Positions 55,231-64,000 of a stretch of 64,000 bases of DNA are shown here, piece after piece (positions within the stretch are counted from its first letter, which is position 1; each line of letters begins with the position of its first letter). A program made the position numbers and the translations under genes. The stretch is from Sphingomonas sp. PP-CE-3G-477 (GTDB taxonomy: Bacteria > Pseudomonadota > Alphaproteobacteria > Sphingomonadales > Sphingomonadaceae): contig NZ_QAOF01000005.1 in the NCBI RefSeq assembly GCF_003050745.1, positions 62,001 through 126,000 on the forward strand, written 5' to 3'. The notes under the pieces were generated by a model. That model worked only from the letters and a program-made list of their open reading frames with translations, searched no databases and was not told the origin of the DNA.

Positions 55231-56214
55231 TCATTTCAGAATGTCGATAACCGCCTCACGTTCATCGACCAGTTCGGCAATCGTGCGATCGAGCATCGTT
55301 CGCTGGAATGGATCGAGGATCAGTCCTTCGATACGCACATAGCCACCGCTTTTGCAGAGCACCGGCACGCCGCACACCAGCCCTTGCGGGATACCGTAGG
55401 AGCCGTCTGACACCACGCCCATCGACACCCAATTGTCGCCTGCGCCGTGCACCCAATCGCGCAGATGGTCGATCGCCGCATTTGCGGCCGATGCGGCCGA
55501 GGACGCACCCCGTGCTTCGATGATCGCGGTGCCGCGCTGCGCAACGGTGGGGATCAGGGTCTCGCGGTACCAGGCCTCGTTTCCGATACGGTCGGCAAGC
55601 TTTTGGCCATCGAGTTCGGCATTCCCCCAGTCGGCAAACATCGTCGGCGAATGGTTTCCCCAGACGACGAGCTTTGTAATCGCATCGACACCGACACCCG
55701 CTTTGGCCGCAAGCTGTCCCTGCGCGCGATTGTGATCGAGGCGGATCATCGACGTGATGTTTTCGGCAGGGAAACCCGGCGCGCTTTGCGCAAGGATCCA
55801 GGCATTTGTGTTGGCGGGATTGCCGACGACCAGGATCTTGGCGTCGCGTTTGGCCACTGCGTCCAGCGCTGCGCCCTGCGTCTTGAAGATCGCTGCGTTG
55901 GCAGCGAGCAAATCACGGCGCTCCATGCCCTTCGAGCGGGGACGAGACCCGACCAGCATGGCCGCATCGATGTCCTTGAAAGCCACCATCGGATCATCAG
56001 TAATGATCACATCTGCCAGCAGCGGAAACGCGCAATCCTCCAGTTCCATGACCACGCCGCGTACTGCGTCCAGCGCCTGCGGCACGTCGAGCAGTTGAAG
56101 GATAACGGGCTGGTCCGGTCCGAACACGTCACCCTGCGCGACCCGGAAGAGCAGCGAATAGCAAATTTGTCCTGCGGCACCGCTGATCGCGATCCTGACG
56201 GGGGGCTTGGTCAT
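55231..56214 (-). CDS. mdh: malate dehydrogenase, cytosolic (dimeric) type
   Basis: A 327-residue NAD-dependent malate dehydrogenase of the long type: [19 protein letters not shown] (nucleotide-binding), [45 protein letters not shown] and [12 protein letters not shown] (active-site His). It differs from the LDH-like type that most Alphaproteobacteria use next to sucC, so it may be a second, acquired copy. ATG 56214 has AAAGCCC-type weak ribosome site. It overlaps no neighbour. Confidence 0.9.
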   Translation of the reverse strand: MTKPPVRIAISGAAGQICYSLLFRVAQGDVFGPDQPVILQLLDVPQALDAVRGVVMELEDCAFPLLADVIITDDPMVAFKDIDAAMLVGSRPRSKGMERRDLLAANAAIFKTQGAALDAVAKRDAKILVVGNPANTNAWILAQSAPGFPAENITSMIRLDHNRAQGQLAAKAGVGVDAITKLVVWGNHSPTMFADWGNAELDGQKLADRIGNEAWYRETLIPTVAQRGTAIIEARGASSAASAANAAIDHLRDWVHGAGDNWVSMGVVSDGSYGIPQGLVCGVPVLCKSGGYVRIEGLILDPFQRTMLDRTIAELVDEREAVIDILK

Positions 56215-56260
56215 TTTGGAAAGGGCTTTCGTTGGAAGATTACAGACGGTGTGAGACCGA

Positions 56261-57430
56261 TTAACGCGCCGCCAGGGCAAGCGCCGCATCGCGCCCGGAT
56301 GGCACCAGATTGGCGAGACCTTTTCCTGATCTTACGGCACCAGGAACGTAGATCAGGCTTTGCGCATCCGTACTGATCGGGATCGTCGACACGGTGGTGT
56401 ACGTCAGCGTGTCGATCCCAGCGACCTTGTTGGTTCCGGCCAGGCTGGCATAGATCCTCGTACCATCGCCCGACGGCCAAACCGCACTCGGAGCCGCTTG
56501 TAGCGGGACGGTTGCCACAGCCTCCAGGCTGTCGGTTCTATAGACCTTGATTGCAGGTTGATCGCCGCCAACGCTGACATAGGCAAAGGAATCGTCTGCG
56601 CGCTGGGCGAAGTTGACCGCGCCCGTCGCTGGACCAGTGTTTATCACTTCGTGTACCGCAAACGGCGGTTTGGCAGCAAAGACCGTGGTCGTGCCGCTCT
56701 CGCGGCGTGTTGCCCAGATCTGTTTGCCATCTGGCGAGACCGCGATTGCTCCCGCACCTGCACCGTTGCTGGCAACGTGTCCGACGACGCGCCGATCCTC
56801 GACGTCGACAACCAGGATGGACGGCCTTTCAGTAAGCGATACAAAGGCATAGCGTCCGTTTGGCGACAGGATGGTCGCGCCCGCTCCGCCACTTGCTGGT
56901 ACGCGGGTGATCTCCCGCGCGGTCTTAGGATCCACGACCGCGATGGCATGTTCATCGCCGAGCGAAACCCAGAGTTCGTGCCCATTGGGCGTAAACGCGA
57001 CGGCGGTAGGCGACGTCTGGAACACGGTCCGGCCTCGTTCCGTGTTCGTGGCCAGATCTACGAGCGTCACACTGTGCTGCGCTGATGCCGATACCGCCAG
57101 GGTCCGCCCGTCACGCGTTGCAGCCAGGTGCTGGACTCTGGGGCTGGAAAAGCTGGGCTCAGCTATCGCGCTTTTGGCGAGGTCGATGCGTCCCAGTTCG
57201 TTGCCCGCTGCAGGATCGATGACAACGATCTTCGTCGATGTAGGGTCAGACACATAGATCCGGTCATGATGGCTGAGGTCGATATCAGCCTTCGACCACG
57301 GTGCCTGAACCGCCTTGATATCGTAGGGAAAGTCGTCCGCCGCAGGTGCAGCCCAATAGGCCTGAGCGATCACCGGGACTGGCGCTACGGAGGCCAACAT
57401 CGCGGCAACCAAAACGATCGCAGCTTTCAT
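56261..57430 (-). CDS. secreted YVTN-family beta-propeller protein
   Basis: A 389-residue protein with a signal peptide ([19 protein letters not shown]) and repeated propeller blades such as [34 protein letters not shown] and [16 protein letters not shown]. Function unknown; the fold is that of a binding or scaffolding protein. A paralogue is at 58.1-59.5 kb. Divergent from the DUF305 gene by about 260 bases that hold no gene. Confidence 0.82.
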   Translation of the reverse strand: MKAAIVLVAAMLASVAPVPVIAQAYWAAPAADDFPYDIKAVQAPWSKADIDLSHHDRIYVSDPTSTKIVVIDPAAGNELGRIDLAKSAIAEPSFSSPRVQHLAATRDGRTLAVSASAQHSVTLVDLATNTERGRTVFQTSPTAVAFTPNGHELWVSLGDEHAIAVVDPKTAREITRVPASGGAGATILSPNGRYAFVSLTERPSILVVDVEDRRVVGHVASNGAGAGAIAVSPDGKQIWATRRESGTTTVFAAKPPFAVHEVINTGPATGAVNFAQRADDSFAYVSVGGDQPAIKVYRTDSLEAVATVPLQAAPSAVWPSGDGTRIYASLAGTNKVAGIDTLTYTTVSTIPISTDAQSLIYVPGAVRSGKGLANLVPSGRDAALALAAR

Positions 57431-57690
57431 CGTTTGATCCTTATCGCGGATCCGGCGGGTGATCGTGCCAGTCCGATGCCGTTAGATCGACCGATATGTC
57501 CCCTGCGTCCAACGCATGGTCGCGATGGTTTCAATACGAAAACGCGATCATAGATCGCCTACCGTTCTTGTTAGATGATCAGAACAACCATGCTTATGCG
57601 TTGGATCGACGGCTGCGCCGCGATCATTACGCTGTCACGCTCGGCGTTGATCGCTCGCGTGTCATAAATGGGAACACTAAAGGCATGACG

Positions 57691-58071
57691 ATGAAATTTC
57701 GCACGGCTTTGCTAACGGCGATAGCCGTGTCCGTATCGACGGGTGCTTTAGCGCAAACGGACGGTTTCGCGTCCGCAATGGATGCGGCGATGGCGCGGAT
57801 GCACGGCGCGATGATGACCGGTTATTCGAGCGATCCCGATCGCGACTTCGCCAAAATGATGATCCCGCATCATCAGGGCGCGATCGACATGGCCGAAGTC
57901 GAACTGCGGTTCGGCAAGGATGAACGCCTGCGCCGGCTCGCCCAGGGAATCATCGTCGAACAGCGTCAGGAAATCGCGGTGATGCAGGGCATCCTATCCG
58001 AAGGCGGCGCGTTGCCACGTCACACCGGACCGACCGCGACTGGTCACCCCCATCACGGAGACCGTCCATGA
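57691..58071 (+). CDS. DUF305 secreted protein (His/Met-rich)
   Basis: A 126-residue protein with a signal peptide (TALLTAIAVSVSTGALA) and the DUF305 hallmark KMMIPHHQGAIDMAEVEL, with MARMHGAMM before and HPHHGD at the end. The family adjoins copper and other metal genes and may bind metals. ATG 57691 is 7 bases after AAAGG; ATG 57685 is also in frame. Its stop overlaps the next start by four bases. Confidence 0.85.
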   Translation: MKFRTALLTAIAVSVSTGALAQTDGFASAMDAAMARMHGAMMTGYSSDPDRDFAKMMIPHHQGAIDMAEVELRFGKDERLRRLAQGIIVEQRQEIAVMQGILSEGGALPRHTGPTATGHPHHGDRP

Positions 58072-59486
58072 AGCGTTTCACCCTAACCGCCTGCACCGCC
58101 TTGTGCTTTTCAGGCCCTGCGTTTGCCCAGCAAGTGCCCAATGCGACCCCCGACATCCCTGTCAGCGCGCAGGACCGGTTCTACACGTCGGACCAGTTCT
58201 CCAACACCGTGTCGGTGATCGACCCATCAACCAACACGCTGCTCGGCGTCATCAAGCTCGGCGACCAGACCCCGGCCAATCTCAGCCCGCTCTACAAGGG
58301 GCAGCTGCTCGTGCACGGCATGGGCTTCTCGCCCGATCGCAAGACGCTGGCGGTAATATCGATCGGCTCGAACTCGGTGACGTTCATCGACACTGCGACC
58401 AATGCCGTGAAGCACACGACCTATGTGGGCCGATCGCCGCACGAAGCGTTCTTCCGCCCCGACGGTCGCGAAGTCTGGGTCGCGGTGCGCGGCGAGGATT
58501 ATATCCAGGTGCTCGACGGTAAGACCTTCGCGCCGACCACGCGCATCCCCGTTCCTAATGGCCCCGGCATGACGATCTTTTCGCCAAACGGGAAATACGG
58601 TTACGTCTGTTCGAGCTTCTCGCCCGAGACAGTTGTGATCGACACCGCCTCGAAGAAGATCGTCGGTCGCGTCAAGCAGGCGAGCCCGTTCTGCCCTGAC
58701 ATCGCCGCGACGCCCGACGGTAAGCAGGTCTGGTTGACGCTCAAGGACGTCGGCAAGGTCATGGTGTTCGACGCCAAGCCACCCTTCGCAGTGCTCAAGA
58801 CGTTCGATACCGGCGCGATCACCAACCACGTCAATATCGCCCGCAATAAGAATGGCCAGTTCGCCTTTGTGACGGTCGGCACCGAGAATGTCGTGAAGGT
58901 GTTCCGCACCACTGACTTCGTGCAGGTGGCGAGCATCCCGGTCGGCGCGCTCCCGCACGGCCTATGGCCGTCGGGCGACGGCACGCGGATGTATGTCGGG
59001 CTGGAGAACGCCGATGCGGTCGCGGCGATCGACACAGCAAGCAACACCGTCATCGCGACGATTCCAATCGGTCAGGGGCCGCAAGGCGTGGCATATGTTC
59101 CCGGCGCGGTGCCGGTAGGCGATGGCCGTGCAAACCTGGTGCCGCTCGCGCAGGCCGGCATGAAGATCCAGCTGACTCTATCCGGGACTGGGCGCAGCCA
59201 GGTCACGCTGTTCGATCAAGGCCAGGTCCAGATTTTGCAGGCGGCGGTTGCGGGCCTCAGCCCAAAGATGCCCTATGTCCTTGGATTATCCTCCCACGCT
59301 GACGGCAGCGGCGTGATCCAGCCTCTGGCGAAGTTCATGACCAATCCGGCGGGCGGCGCGATAGTAAACACGCTCGGACCGCTCCGCCAGATCGTCAGCG
59401 ACGCGAAAGGCGACATGCGCCGTTACCTCGTCATTGCTCCGGGCGACCCGATGATGCCGGGCGCTGTCGTTCAGGTGCAAAAATGA
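58068..59486 (+). CDS. secreted YVTN-family beta-propeller, larger paralogue
   Basis: A 472-residue propeller protein with a signal peptide (LTACTALCFSGPAFA), blades such as TVSVIDPSTNTLLGVIKL and SVTFIDTATNAVKHTT, and an extra C-terminal domain of about 120 residues after the propeller (LTLSGTGRSQVTLFDQGQV). It is coupled to the DUF305 gene. It could bind or present a ligand in the periplasm. Confidence 0.83.
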   Translation: MKRFTLTACTALCFSGPAFAQQVPNATPDIPVSAQDRFYTSDQFSNTVSVIDPSTNTLLGVIKLGDQTPANLSPLYKGQLLVHGMGFSPDRKTLAVISIGSNSVTFIDTATNAVKHTTYVGRSPHEAFFRPDGREVWVAVRGEDYIQVLDGKTFAPTTRIPVPNGPGMTIFSPNGKYGYVCSSFSPETVVIDTASKKIVGRVKQASPFCPDIAATPDGKQVWLTLKDVGKVMVFDAKPPFAVLKTFDTGAITNHVNIARNKNGQFAFVTVGTENVVKVFRTTDFVQVASIPVGALPHGLWPSGDGTRMYVGLENADAVAAIDTASNTVIATIPIGQGPQGVAYVPGAVPVGDGRANLVPLAQAGMKIQLTLSGTGRSQVTLFDQGQVQILQAAVAGLSPKMPYVLGLSSHADGSGVIQPLAKFMTNPAGGAIVNTLGPLRQIVSDAKGDMRRYLVIAPGDPMMPGAVVQVQK

Positions 59487-60035
59487 GGATTCCGGTGAAA
59501 CCTGCGCCCCGCTGTCCGTGTCCGGTATATTCGGCATGACGCTGGGCTAGGTCGACACGACGTCTCGAGAGTGTCGGAAAGCACTTGTTTGTCGCACAAT
59601 GGTGATTACGACTGGGTTTTCTACATATCGGGCCGCTGAATGCCGACAATGGGAAGGAAAGCGGACTGGCTGCTTTAGAGAGGGCAGGTGCGCTCCACTA
59701 CCTGGTGCACTTCCATTTCGTCGCAGCAGGATGCCTTTACGCCTAGCTCATTACAGGCCCCGATCCGGCGCCGCATCGGCCTTCCGTGCCTGCCCGCCTG
59801 ATAGTGCTGGGGGTCGCCGTCGTGATCCACTCGATCATGTCGCAGCTGCTCTACGCCGGGCTGTTCGTCGCCATATCCGTGCCGGTTGAACAGTTTCGCC
59901 GCGGTGCGGAGCTGATGTCAGTACATGGCGCCCAACTCGCCGGAATGGGTCTGCGATGCGGCATGTTCTGGGTCAAAATCGAAGCCCGGCTTAAGCGAGA
60001 CCGGTAGGACGAAGCGTTTGCTGCGTGCCGGCTGG
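59487..60035. other. gene-poor stretch with a dispersed palindrome
   Basis: About 550 bases with no convincing gene. A 73-codon frame at 59,786-60,007 (hydrophobic, ending RLKRDR) has no ribosome site and no family likeness. The palindrome at 59,572-59,625 is a second copy of the one at 33.1 kb. Confidence 0.6.
59572..59625. repeat. imperfect palindrome, copy 2 of two
   Basis: TGTCGGAAAGCACTTGTTTG TCG and CGACTGGGTTTTCTAC are arms facing each other, aligned without gaps to the copy at 33,102-33,155 with the arms best conserved. Confidence 0.6.
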
Positions 60036-61814
60036 TCAGCTTTCTCCAAACAACTCACGTTGCGCCTTGTCCAATTCCTCTGCGTAGCGGCGTCGCGCAT
60101 AGCTCTCGGAGAGGATGCCGAGAACTGCCCCGTCGCTTCCAACTACCGCCAGTTCGTCCGCACCTTCGGTATCGAACGTAGTCATGACGCTTCTGATGTC
60201 TGAATCCGGCGTAAGGGCGAGACCCGTGTGGATCGCCAGCGACCCGATCGGTGCCTTCTGATCGACCTCTTCGGCAAATGCACTGGCAGTCTGTACGATA
60301 CCGCCATAATTTTCGTGGTCATCGACTAGTAGGACCCGACTTGTGGAACCAAGCGGAAACGCCCGACGAAACTCGGCGATCGTCGTGTTGCACGGCGTAG
60401 CCCTTTCGACACGTCGCATCATCTTGCCCGCTGTAAGCGTTCTGACCCAGCCGACATCGCGGGCGCTTTTGATGGTTTCGCCCCGGAGATGCAGGCGCCA
60501 CGTAGAAAAGGAATAGCCGAACAGCTCGCGGACGATGGTGGACGAGACCAGCGATGCTGCAATGGCCGCGCCGGCAAGGGAGAAGTCGTGGGTCGCCTCA
60601 AGGACTAGCATCGCCATCGTCATCGGCCCGCCAACTACGGCGACCGCTAATGCGGCCATCCCCACCAGGGCCGCATTGTGCGGGTCGATCACAGGCGATC
60701 CGACAATCCATTCGAGTGAACCAGCAAACAGGTGACCCAGCAGGCTGCCCAAGAACAAGGATGCGAAGAACAGGCCACCGCGGAAGCCAAAGCCAAGTGA
60801 GATGATGGAGGCCGCGCACTTGACGACGAAGATGGCGGCGAGGAAGCGCAGCGATACCTCGGCTTCAAGATTGAGGTGGAGGGCGCCGTGACCAGCAGAG
60901 AGAATTTGCGGCGTGAGCATCGCCAGAGGGATGAGCAGAAGACCGCCCAATATCGGCCGGCAAATCGAGGGTATCGGCAGTTTGCGTGTAGCTGCTTCCA
61001 TCTCCGCAACAGCCCGCATCAGCAGTATACCAGCGCCAGCGGCACAGGCCCCAAGACCGGCGTAGAGAAGGTAGTGGAACGTCTCGATCTGTTCGCCTGC
61101 ATTAGCCGCAACCAGATACGGTTGAGCACCAAACGCCTGCGCCACAAGGACACTCGCCAGGCACGCCGCAGCGACAGGTGCCAGCGCTGATATCGTATAG
61201 GCCCCGATTACGATCTCAAAGGCATAGAAGGCCCCAGCTAATGGAGCCCCGAATGCACCTGCGATGGCGGCGCCCGTTCCGGCGCCGACCAAGATGCGCA
61301 GATCGGACCTGCGTAACGCAAACCAGTTGCCGCTGAGCGAGGCGACGAGCCCTCCCAACTGCGCATACGCCGCCTCAAGCCCCACAGACGCACCGAAGCC
61401 GTTGGAAAGGATCGTTTGCCCGGAGATAACGAGGCTGTCGGACCATGACATGCGACCACCATGAAGGGCGTTCGCCTCTACAGCGTCGACCATCCGGCGC
61501 CGGCGAGCATGAGTAACCCAAGAGAAGAGTGCGAGGACGGCTCCACCAGCCGGCAGGGCAAGTAGAGCAAGGTAAGGGATCGTCGTGGCCGCACTCAGCC
61601 TTTCATCCGGCGACAAGGCATAAAGCAGATGCTGCATCGCCTGTGCGAGCGTACCCTGGACGACACTGAGCAATCCGGCTGCACTGCCGATCATGATGGC
61701 CAGCACGATGAGTGCAGCTTCGCTGGATCGAAAAGCTTTACGGAGCCACGATGGCGCCACCCGACCAGATCCAGGTGGACTAGCTGCGCTATCGATCAGT
61801 GGCGCTGAAGCCAT
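60036..61814 (-). CDS. CLC-family chloride channel/antiporter with CBS domains
   Basis: A 592-residue CLC with about twelve helices and two C-terminal CBS domains (about 455-590, ending SDGAVLGILSESYARRRY). The selectivity region is GASVGLEAAYAQLGG, with the gating Glu kept but RGP-type residues changed, and GFRGGLFFASLFLG. It is not the fluoride type: no GNNLI. By family it moves chloride and responds to adenine nucleotides or ionic strength. Start ATG 61814. Confidence 0.87.
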   Translation of the reverse strand: MASAPLIDSAASPPGSGRVAPSWLRKAFRSSEAALIVLAIMIGSAAGLLSVVQGTLAQAMQHLLYALSPDERLSAATTIPYLALLALPAGGAVLALFSWVTHARRRRMVDAVEANALHGGRMSWSDSLVISGQTILSNGFGASVGLEAAYAQLGGLVASLSGNWFALRRSDLRILVGAGTGAAIAGAFGAPLAGAFYAFEIVIGAYTISALAPVAAACLASVLVAQAFGAQPYLVAANAGEQIETFHYLLYAGLGACAAGAGILLMRAVAEMEAATRKLPIPSICRPILGGLLLIPLAMLTPQILSAGHGALHLNLEAEVSLRFLAAIFVVKCAASIISLGFGFRGGLFFASLFLGSLLGHLFAGSLEWIVGSPVIDPHNAALVGMAALAVAVVGGPMTMAMLVLEATHDFSLAGAAIAASLVSSTIVRELFGYSFSTWRLHLRGETIKSARDVGWVRTLTAGKMMRRVERATPCNTTIAEFRRAFPLGSTSRVLLVDDHENYGGIVQTASAFAEEVDQKAPIGSLAIHTGLALTPDSDIRSVMTTFDTEGADELAVVGSDGAVLGILSESYARRRYAEELDKAQRELFGES

Positions 61815-61815
61815 G

Positions 61816-62109
61816 TCAGTCGGCGTCCTGCATCAAGGTTGCAAACAGGGCTGCGGCGAGAACGGCGCTCGAAAGCCACATCACAATCGACAGCGTCCAA
61901 GACGTCGCCAGTCCAGCTGCCGTGATTGTTGCAAGCAGTAGGACGATGAGAACGGGCATGGCTGCCCGCGAGTGGAAAAAACGCATGAAGCCGCCTACGC
62001 CTGCTACATCTGCGGTGCCACAACCTTCCGAGCCGCCCGGTACGCTTCCTCGCCACGGACGCCATTCAGTATCTTCGAACGCCTGCGGCTTGGCCATGCT
62101 GCCCATCAA
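61816..62109 (-). CDS. small membrane protein of unknown function
   Basis: A 97-residue protein with two close hydrophobic segments near its end (MPVLIVLLLATITAAGLATS; WTLSIVMWLSSAVLAAALFA) after a charged Gly/Trp-rich start (EDTEWRPWRG). It lies 1 base from the CLC gene and 13 bases after the SLC13 stop, so it is in the same transcript. Shorter starts at 62097 or 61986 are possible. Confidence 0.6.
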   Translation of the reverse strand: MMGSMAKPQAFEDTEWRPWRGSVPGGSEGCGTADVAGVGGFMRFFHSRAAMPVLIVLLLATITAAGLATSWTLSIVMWLSSAVLAAALFATLMQDAD

Positions 62110-62122
62110 CAGTACCCGGCGA

Positions 62123-63898
62123 TCAGTGCAGTGGCCAAGTCCACATCACTAGAGGCGTACCAACCAAGACCACCAGAACCGATAGTGGTGCGCCCAGCCG
62201 GGCGTAATCGCTGAAGCGGTAGCCCCCAGGACCAAAAACCAAGGTGTTACACTGATGCCCAATCGGCGTCAGGAAATCGCATCCTGCCCCGATAGCGGTC
62301 CCGATGAGGAAGGCTTCGGGGCGATATCCGAGGTCATGCGCGAACACCGCCGCGATTGGCGCCATCACCAAGACCGTCGCGGCATTGTTGAGAAACGGCG
62401 TCACAGCCATCGCCGCTACGAGGATCAGGGCGACCGCGCCCCATGGCGGCAAGGAGGCCGCCAGATGGGCAAGCGAGGTCGCGAGTACATCCGACGCGCC
62501 GGTGGTGCGCAGGGTTTCACTGACCGGAATGAGCGCGCCCAGCATGATGAGAATTGGCCATTCGACGCCATCATAGGCATCTCGCAGCGGTAGCGCTCCG
62601 GTCGCCATCATTAGACCGGCAGCGGCGAAGAAGGCGACGGCCACAGGCACATAGCCGGTCGCGGTTACGGTCATCGCCACCGCGAGGATGATAAGTGGTA
62701 GGAAGCGACGCTTCGAACTTCCCAGACGCAGGGCACGCTCTGCCAGCGGCAGCGTACCGAGGTCACGCATGCGTTCCGGCAAGAGTGTGAGGGGTCCTTG
62801 AAGAACAATGACATCGCCGGCGCGCAAGACGGTCTCGCTGAGCTGCTTGGTCAGCCGTTTGCCGGCGCGCGATACCGCGATGAGATTGACGCCATAGCGT
62901 TGCTGAAGCCGCAGTCGTCCAGCGGACTGGCGGACCAACACGGAGCCGGTGGTGATGACCGCCTCAATGACGCCAACCTCATCATCTTCGCTGCCTTCCG
63001 GTAGGTCACGATGCTGTCCGGCAAGTGCTAGGTGGTCACCCGCAATGACACGCTCAAGCGTATCCGGGTCACCGCCCAAGATCAGCGTGTCGCCGGCAGC
63101 CAGAAGGAACTCGGCCGTAATGCTCGTGCGCACATCGTCACGGACAACATTGGCGATCGTCACCTCATTATCATGACGGTCGATGAAGGACTCAACCGTT
63201 TCGCCGACAGCGGGCGATCCGTCTTGGATGGTCGCCTCAGTGACATAGTCCGTGATGTTTAGAGCTTCGCCCATGGTCGGCGCTGCGCGGCGTTCCCTGG
63301 GCAGGAGGCGGTAGCCGAAACGCAGGAAAATGAGGCCGACCACAAGCAGGCCCAGCCCCGTTGGCAGATAATCGAACATGCCGAACGGCTCACCGGTCAT
63401 CTGCTCTCGTACTCTGCTGACAATAATATTCGGCGACGTACCAACGAGGGTCATCAACCCGCCAAGGAGCGAAGCGAACGACATCGGCATCAGGAACACC
63501 GAGGGGCTAGTGTCCGATTTCTTCGCCGTCTGCACGGCTGCCGGCATCAGCATAGCCAAGGCACCGACGTTCTTTACGAGCCCGGACGATACCCCGACTG
63601 CCGTAGTCAGCACCACGAGTTGCGACCGGACGCGTGTCACGCGCCGCGCCAGTATCCCGAGCGCGCTCTCGATTAGGCCGGAACGCTGCATTGCCGATGA
63701 GATCACCAGCGCCGATCCAACGATGATAACGATGTCATCGGAAAAGCCAGTAAATGCCGCTTTGGGCTTCACCAATCCCAGCGACAGCCCGGCAAGCAGG
63801 GCGATGATGGCCGTGACATCATAGCGAAATCGGCCCCAAAGAAAGAGGCCCATCATGCCAATCAGCAGGCCAATCGACATAAGTTGCGGCGTGGTCAT
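62123..63898 (-). CDS. SLC13-family permease with two TrkA-C domains
   Basis: A 591-residue divalent-anion/sodium-symporter family protein. Membrane blocks 1-200 and 400-590 have GLVKNVGALAMLMPAAVQ, LVGTSPNIIVSRVREQM, FLNNAATVLVMAPIAAVFA and GAGCDFLTPIGHQCNTLVF. The middle holds two TrkA-C (RCK) domains (AGDTLILGGDPDTLERVIAG; LRAGDVIVLQGPLTLLPERM). Substrates in the family are sulfate, dicarboxylates or phosphate; sulfate would suit the sulfite context. ATG 63898. Confidence 0.87.
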   Translation of the reverse strand: MTTPQLMSIGLLIGMMGLFLWGRFRYDVTAIIALLAGLSLGLVKPKAAFTGFSDDIVIIVGSALVISSAMQRSGLIESALGILARRVTRVRSQLVVLTTAVGVSSGLVKNVGALAMLMPAAVQTAKKSDTSPSVFLMPMSFASLLGGLMTLVGTSPNIIVSRVREQMTGEPFGMFDYLPTGLGLLVVGLIFLRFGYRLLPRERRAAPTMGEALNITDYVTEATIQDGSPAVGETVESFIDRHDNEVTIANVVRDDVRTSITAEFLLAAGDTLILGGDPDTLERVIAGDHLALAGQHRDLPEGSEDDEVGVIEAVITTGSVLVRQSAGRLRLQQRYGVNLIAVSRAGKRLTKQLSETVLRAGDVIVLQGPLTLLPERMRDLGTLPLAERALRLGSSKRRFLPLIILAVAMTVTATGYVPVAVAFFAAAGLMMATGALPLRDAYDGVEWPILIMLGALIPVSETLRTTGASDVLATSLAHLAASLPPWGAVALILVAAMAVTPFLNNAATVLVMAPIAAVFAHDLGYRPEAFLIGTAIGAGCDFLTPIGHQCNTLVFGPGGYRFSDYARLGAPLSVLVVLVGTPLVMWTWPLH

Positions 63899-63935
63899 GC
63901 AAGCAGAATCCGTAAAATGGCGATAGTCACGCCGG

Positions 63936-64000
63936 TTATTGCAGCCAAATCCCGACGAGTGCCGCCAAGACGGCAATCGCTAGGAAGCCGTTCACAGAGA
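63936..64000 (-). CDS. C-terminal end of an upstream minus-strand gene (partial)
   Basis: The last 20 codons of a hydrophobic frame (SVNGFLAIAVLAALVGIWLQ then TAA) enter from the right edge. This looks like the last membrane helix of a protein, but a very short independent frame from GTG cannot be excluded. Confidence 0.35.
   Translation of the reverse strand, partial: SVNGFLAIAVLAALVGIWLQ

Noticed and set aside
59786..60007. 73-codon plus-strand frame with a hydrophobic start.
   Set aside because: No ribosome site, no family likeness, amid degenerate sequence; could be a remnant but is not supported.
60036..61814. Reading the CBS-domain CLC as another fluoride antiporter.
   Set aside because: It lacks the GNNLI-type motif, has CBS domains, and is outside the riboswitch operon; better seen as a chloride CLC.

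Overview
The window looks like the chromosome of a high-GC alphaproteobacterium of the family Sphingomonadaceae, most likely Sphingomonas or a close relative. The evidence is the gene content: a class I lysyl-tRNA synthetase, a GltX2-type glutamyl-tRNA synthetase, a CrtZ carotenoid hydroxylase, a bc1 (CBP3-type) chaperone next to a DUF177 protein, sucC followed by etfBA, and several families of GC-rich palindromic intergenic repeats. No rRNA, tRNA, CRISPR array or integrase gene was recognised.

Positions 1-25,000 are core chromosome. In order they hold riboflavin synthesis (ribD-ribE-ribB), two TonB-like proteins, gltX, prs, a PilZ protein, crtZ, sucC, etfBA, an acyltransferase, a dipeptidase, an MFS exporter, an acetylpolyamine-amidohydrolase-like enzyme, an RNA ligase-like protein, class I LysRS, a DinG/XPD-like helicase, SixA, DUF177, the bc1 chaperone and BamE. 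Hairpin repeats separate many of these genes, including at least four copies of one composite element of about 100 bp.

At about 25,840 a glycosyltransferase gene stops matching its family in mid-domain and an accessory region begins. Its first part, 26.3-32.8 kb, is a defence island. It holds a complete four-gene type II CBASS operon (CD-NTase, Cap2 E2-E1, Cap3 JAMM peptidase, Cap5 HNH-SAVED nuclease), an unrecognised 251-residue protein just upstream and a SLATT-type membrane protein downstream.

The second part, 33-56 kb, is a set of toxic-anion detoxification modules. First comes a sulfite module (frameshifted LysR, YeiH exporter, molybdenum sulfite oxidase, MgtC). A fluoride island follows at 37.1-47.7 kb. 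An older inverted copy (crcB, DUF190, CLC-F fragment) is decaying. The working copy has its own promoter and a crcB-class fluoride riboswitch, followed by CLC-F, DUF190, a small EamA protein, an NPP-type phosphatase, a UspA protein, spare copies of the fluoride-sensitive enzymes phosphoglycerate mutase and enolase, a half-length UppP and an intact CrcB/Fluc. Two members of a tiny, charged, apparently undescribed protein family sit at the two ends of this island. Next are an arsRCB-ynfA-arsH operon, a second sulfite module (sorB, sorA, an Ssu1/TehA-like exporter, a LysR and a LysR-type operator) and an extra malate dehydrogenase.

The last 8 kb hold two YVTN beta-propeller secreted proteins, a DUF305 protein, a CLC channel with CBS domains, a small membrane protein and an SLC13 permease with TrkA-C domains. 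An imperfect palindrome found at 33.1 kb recurs at 59.6 kb in the same orientation, on either side of the detoxification region.
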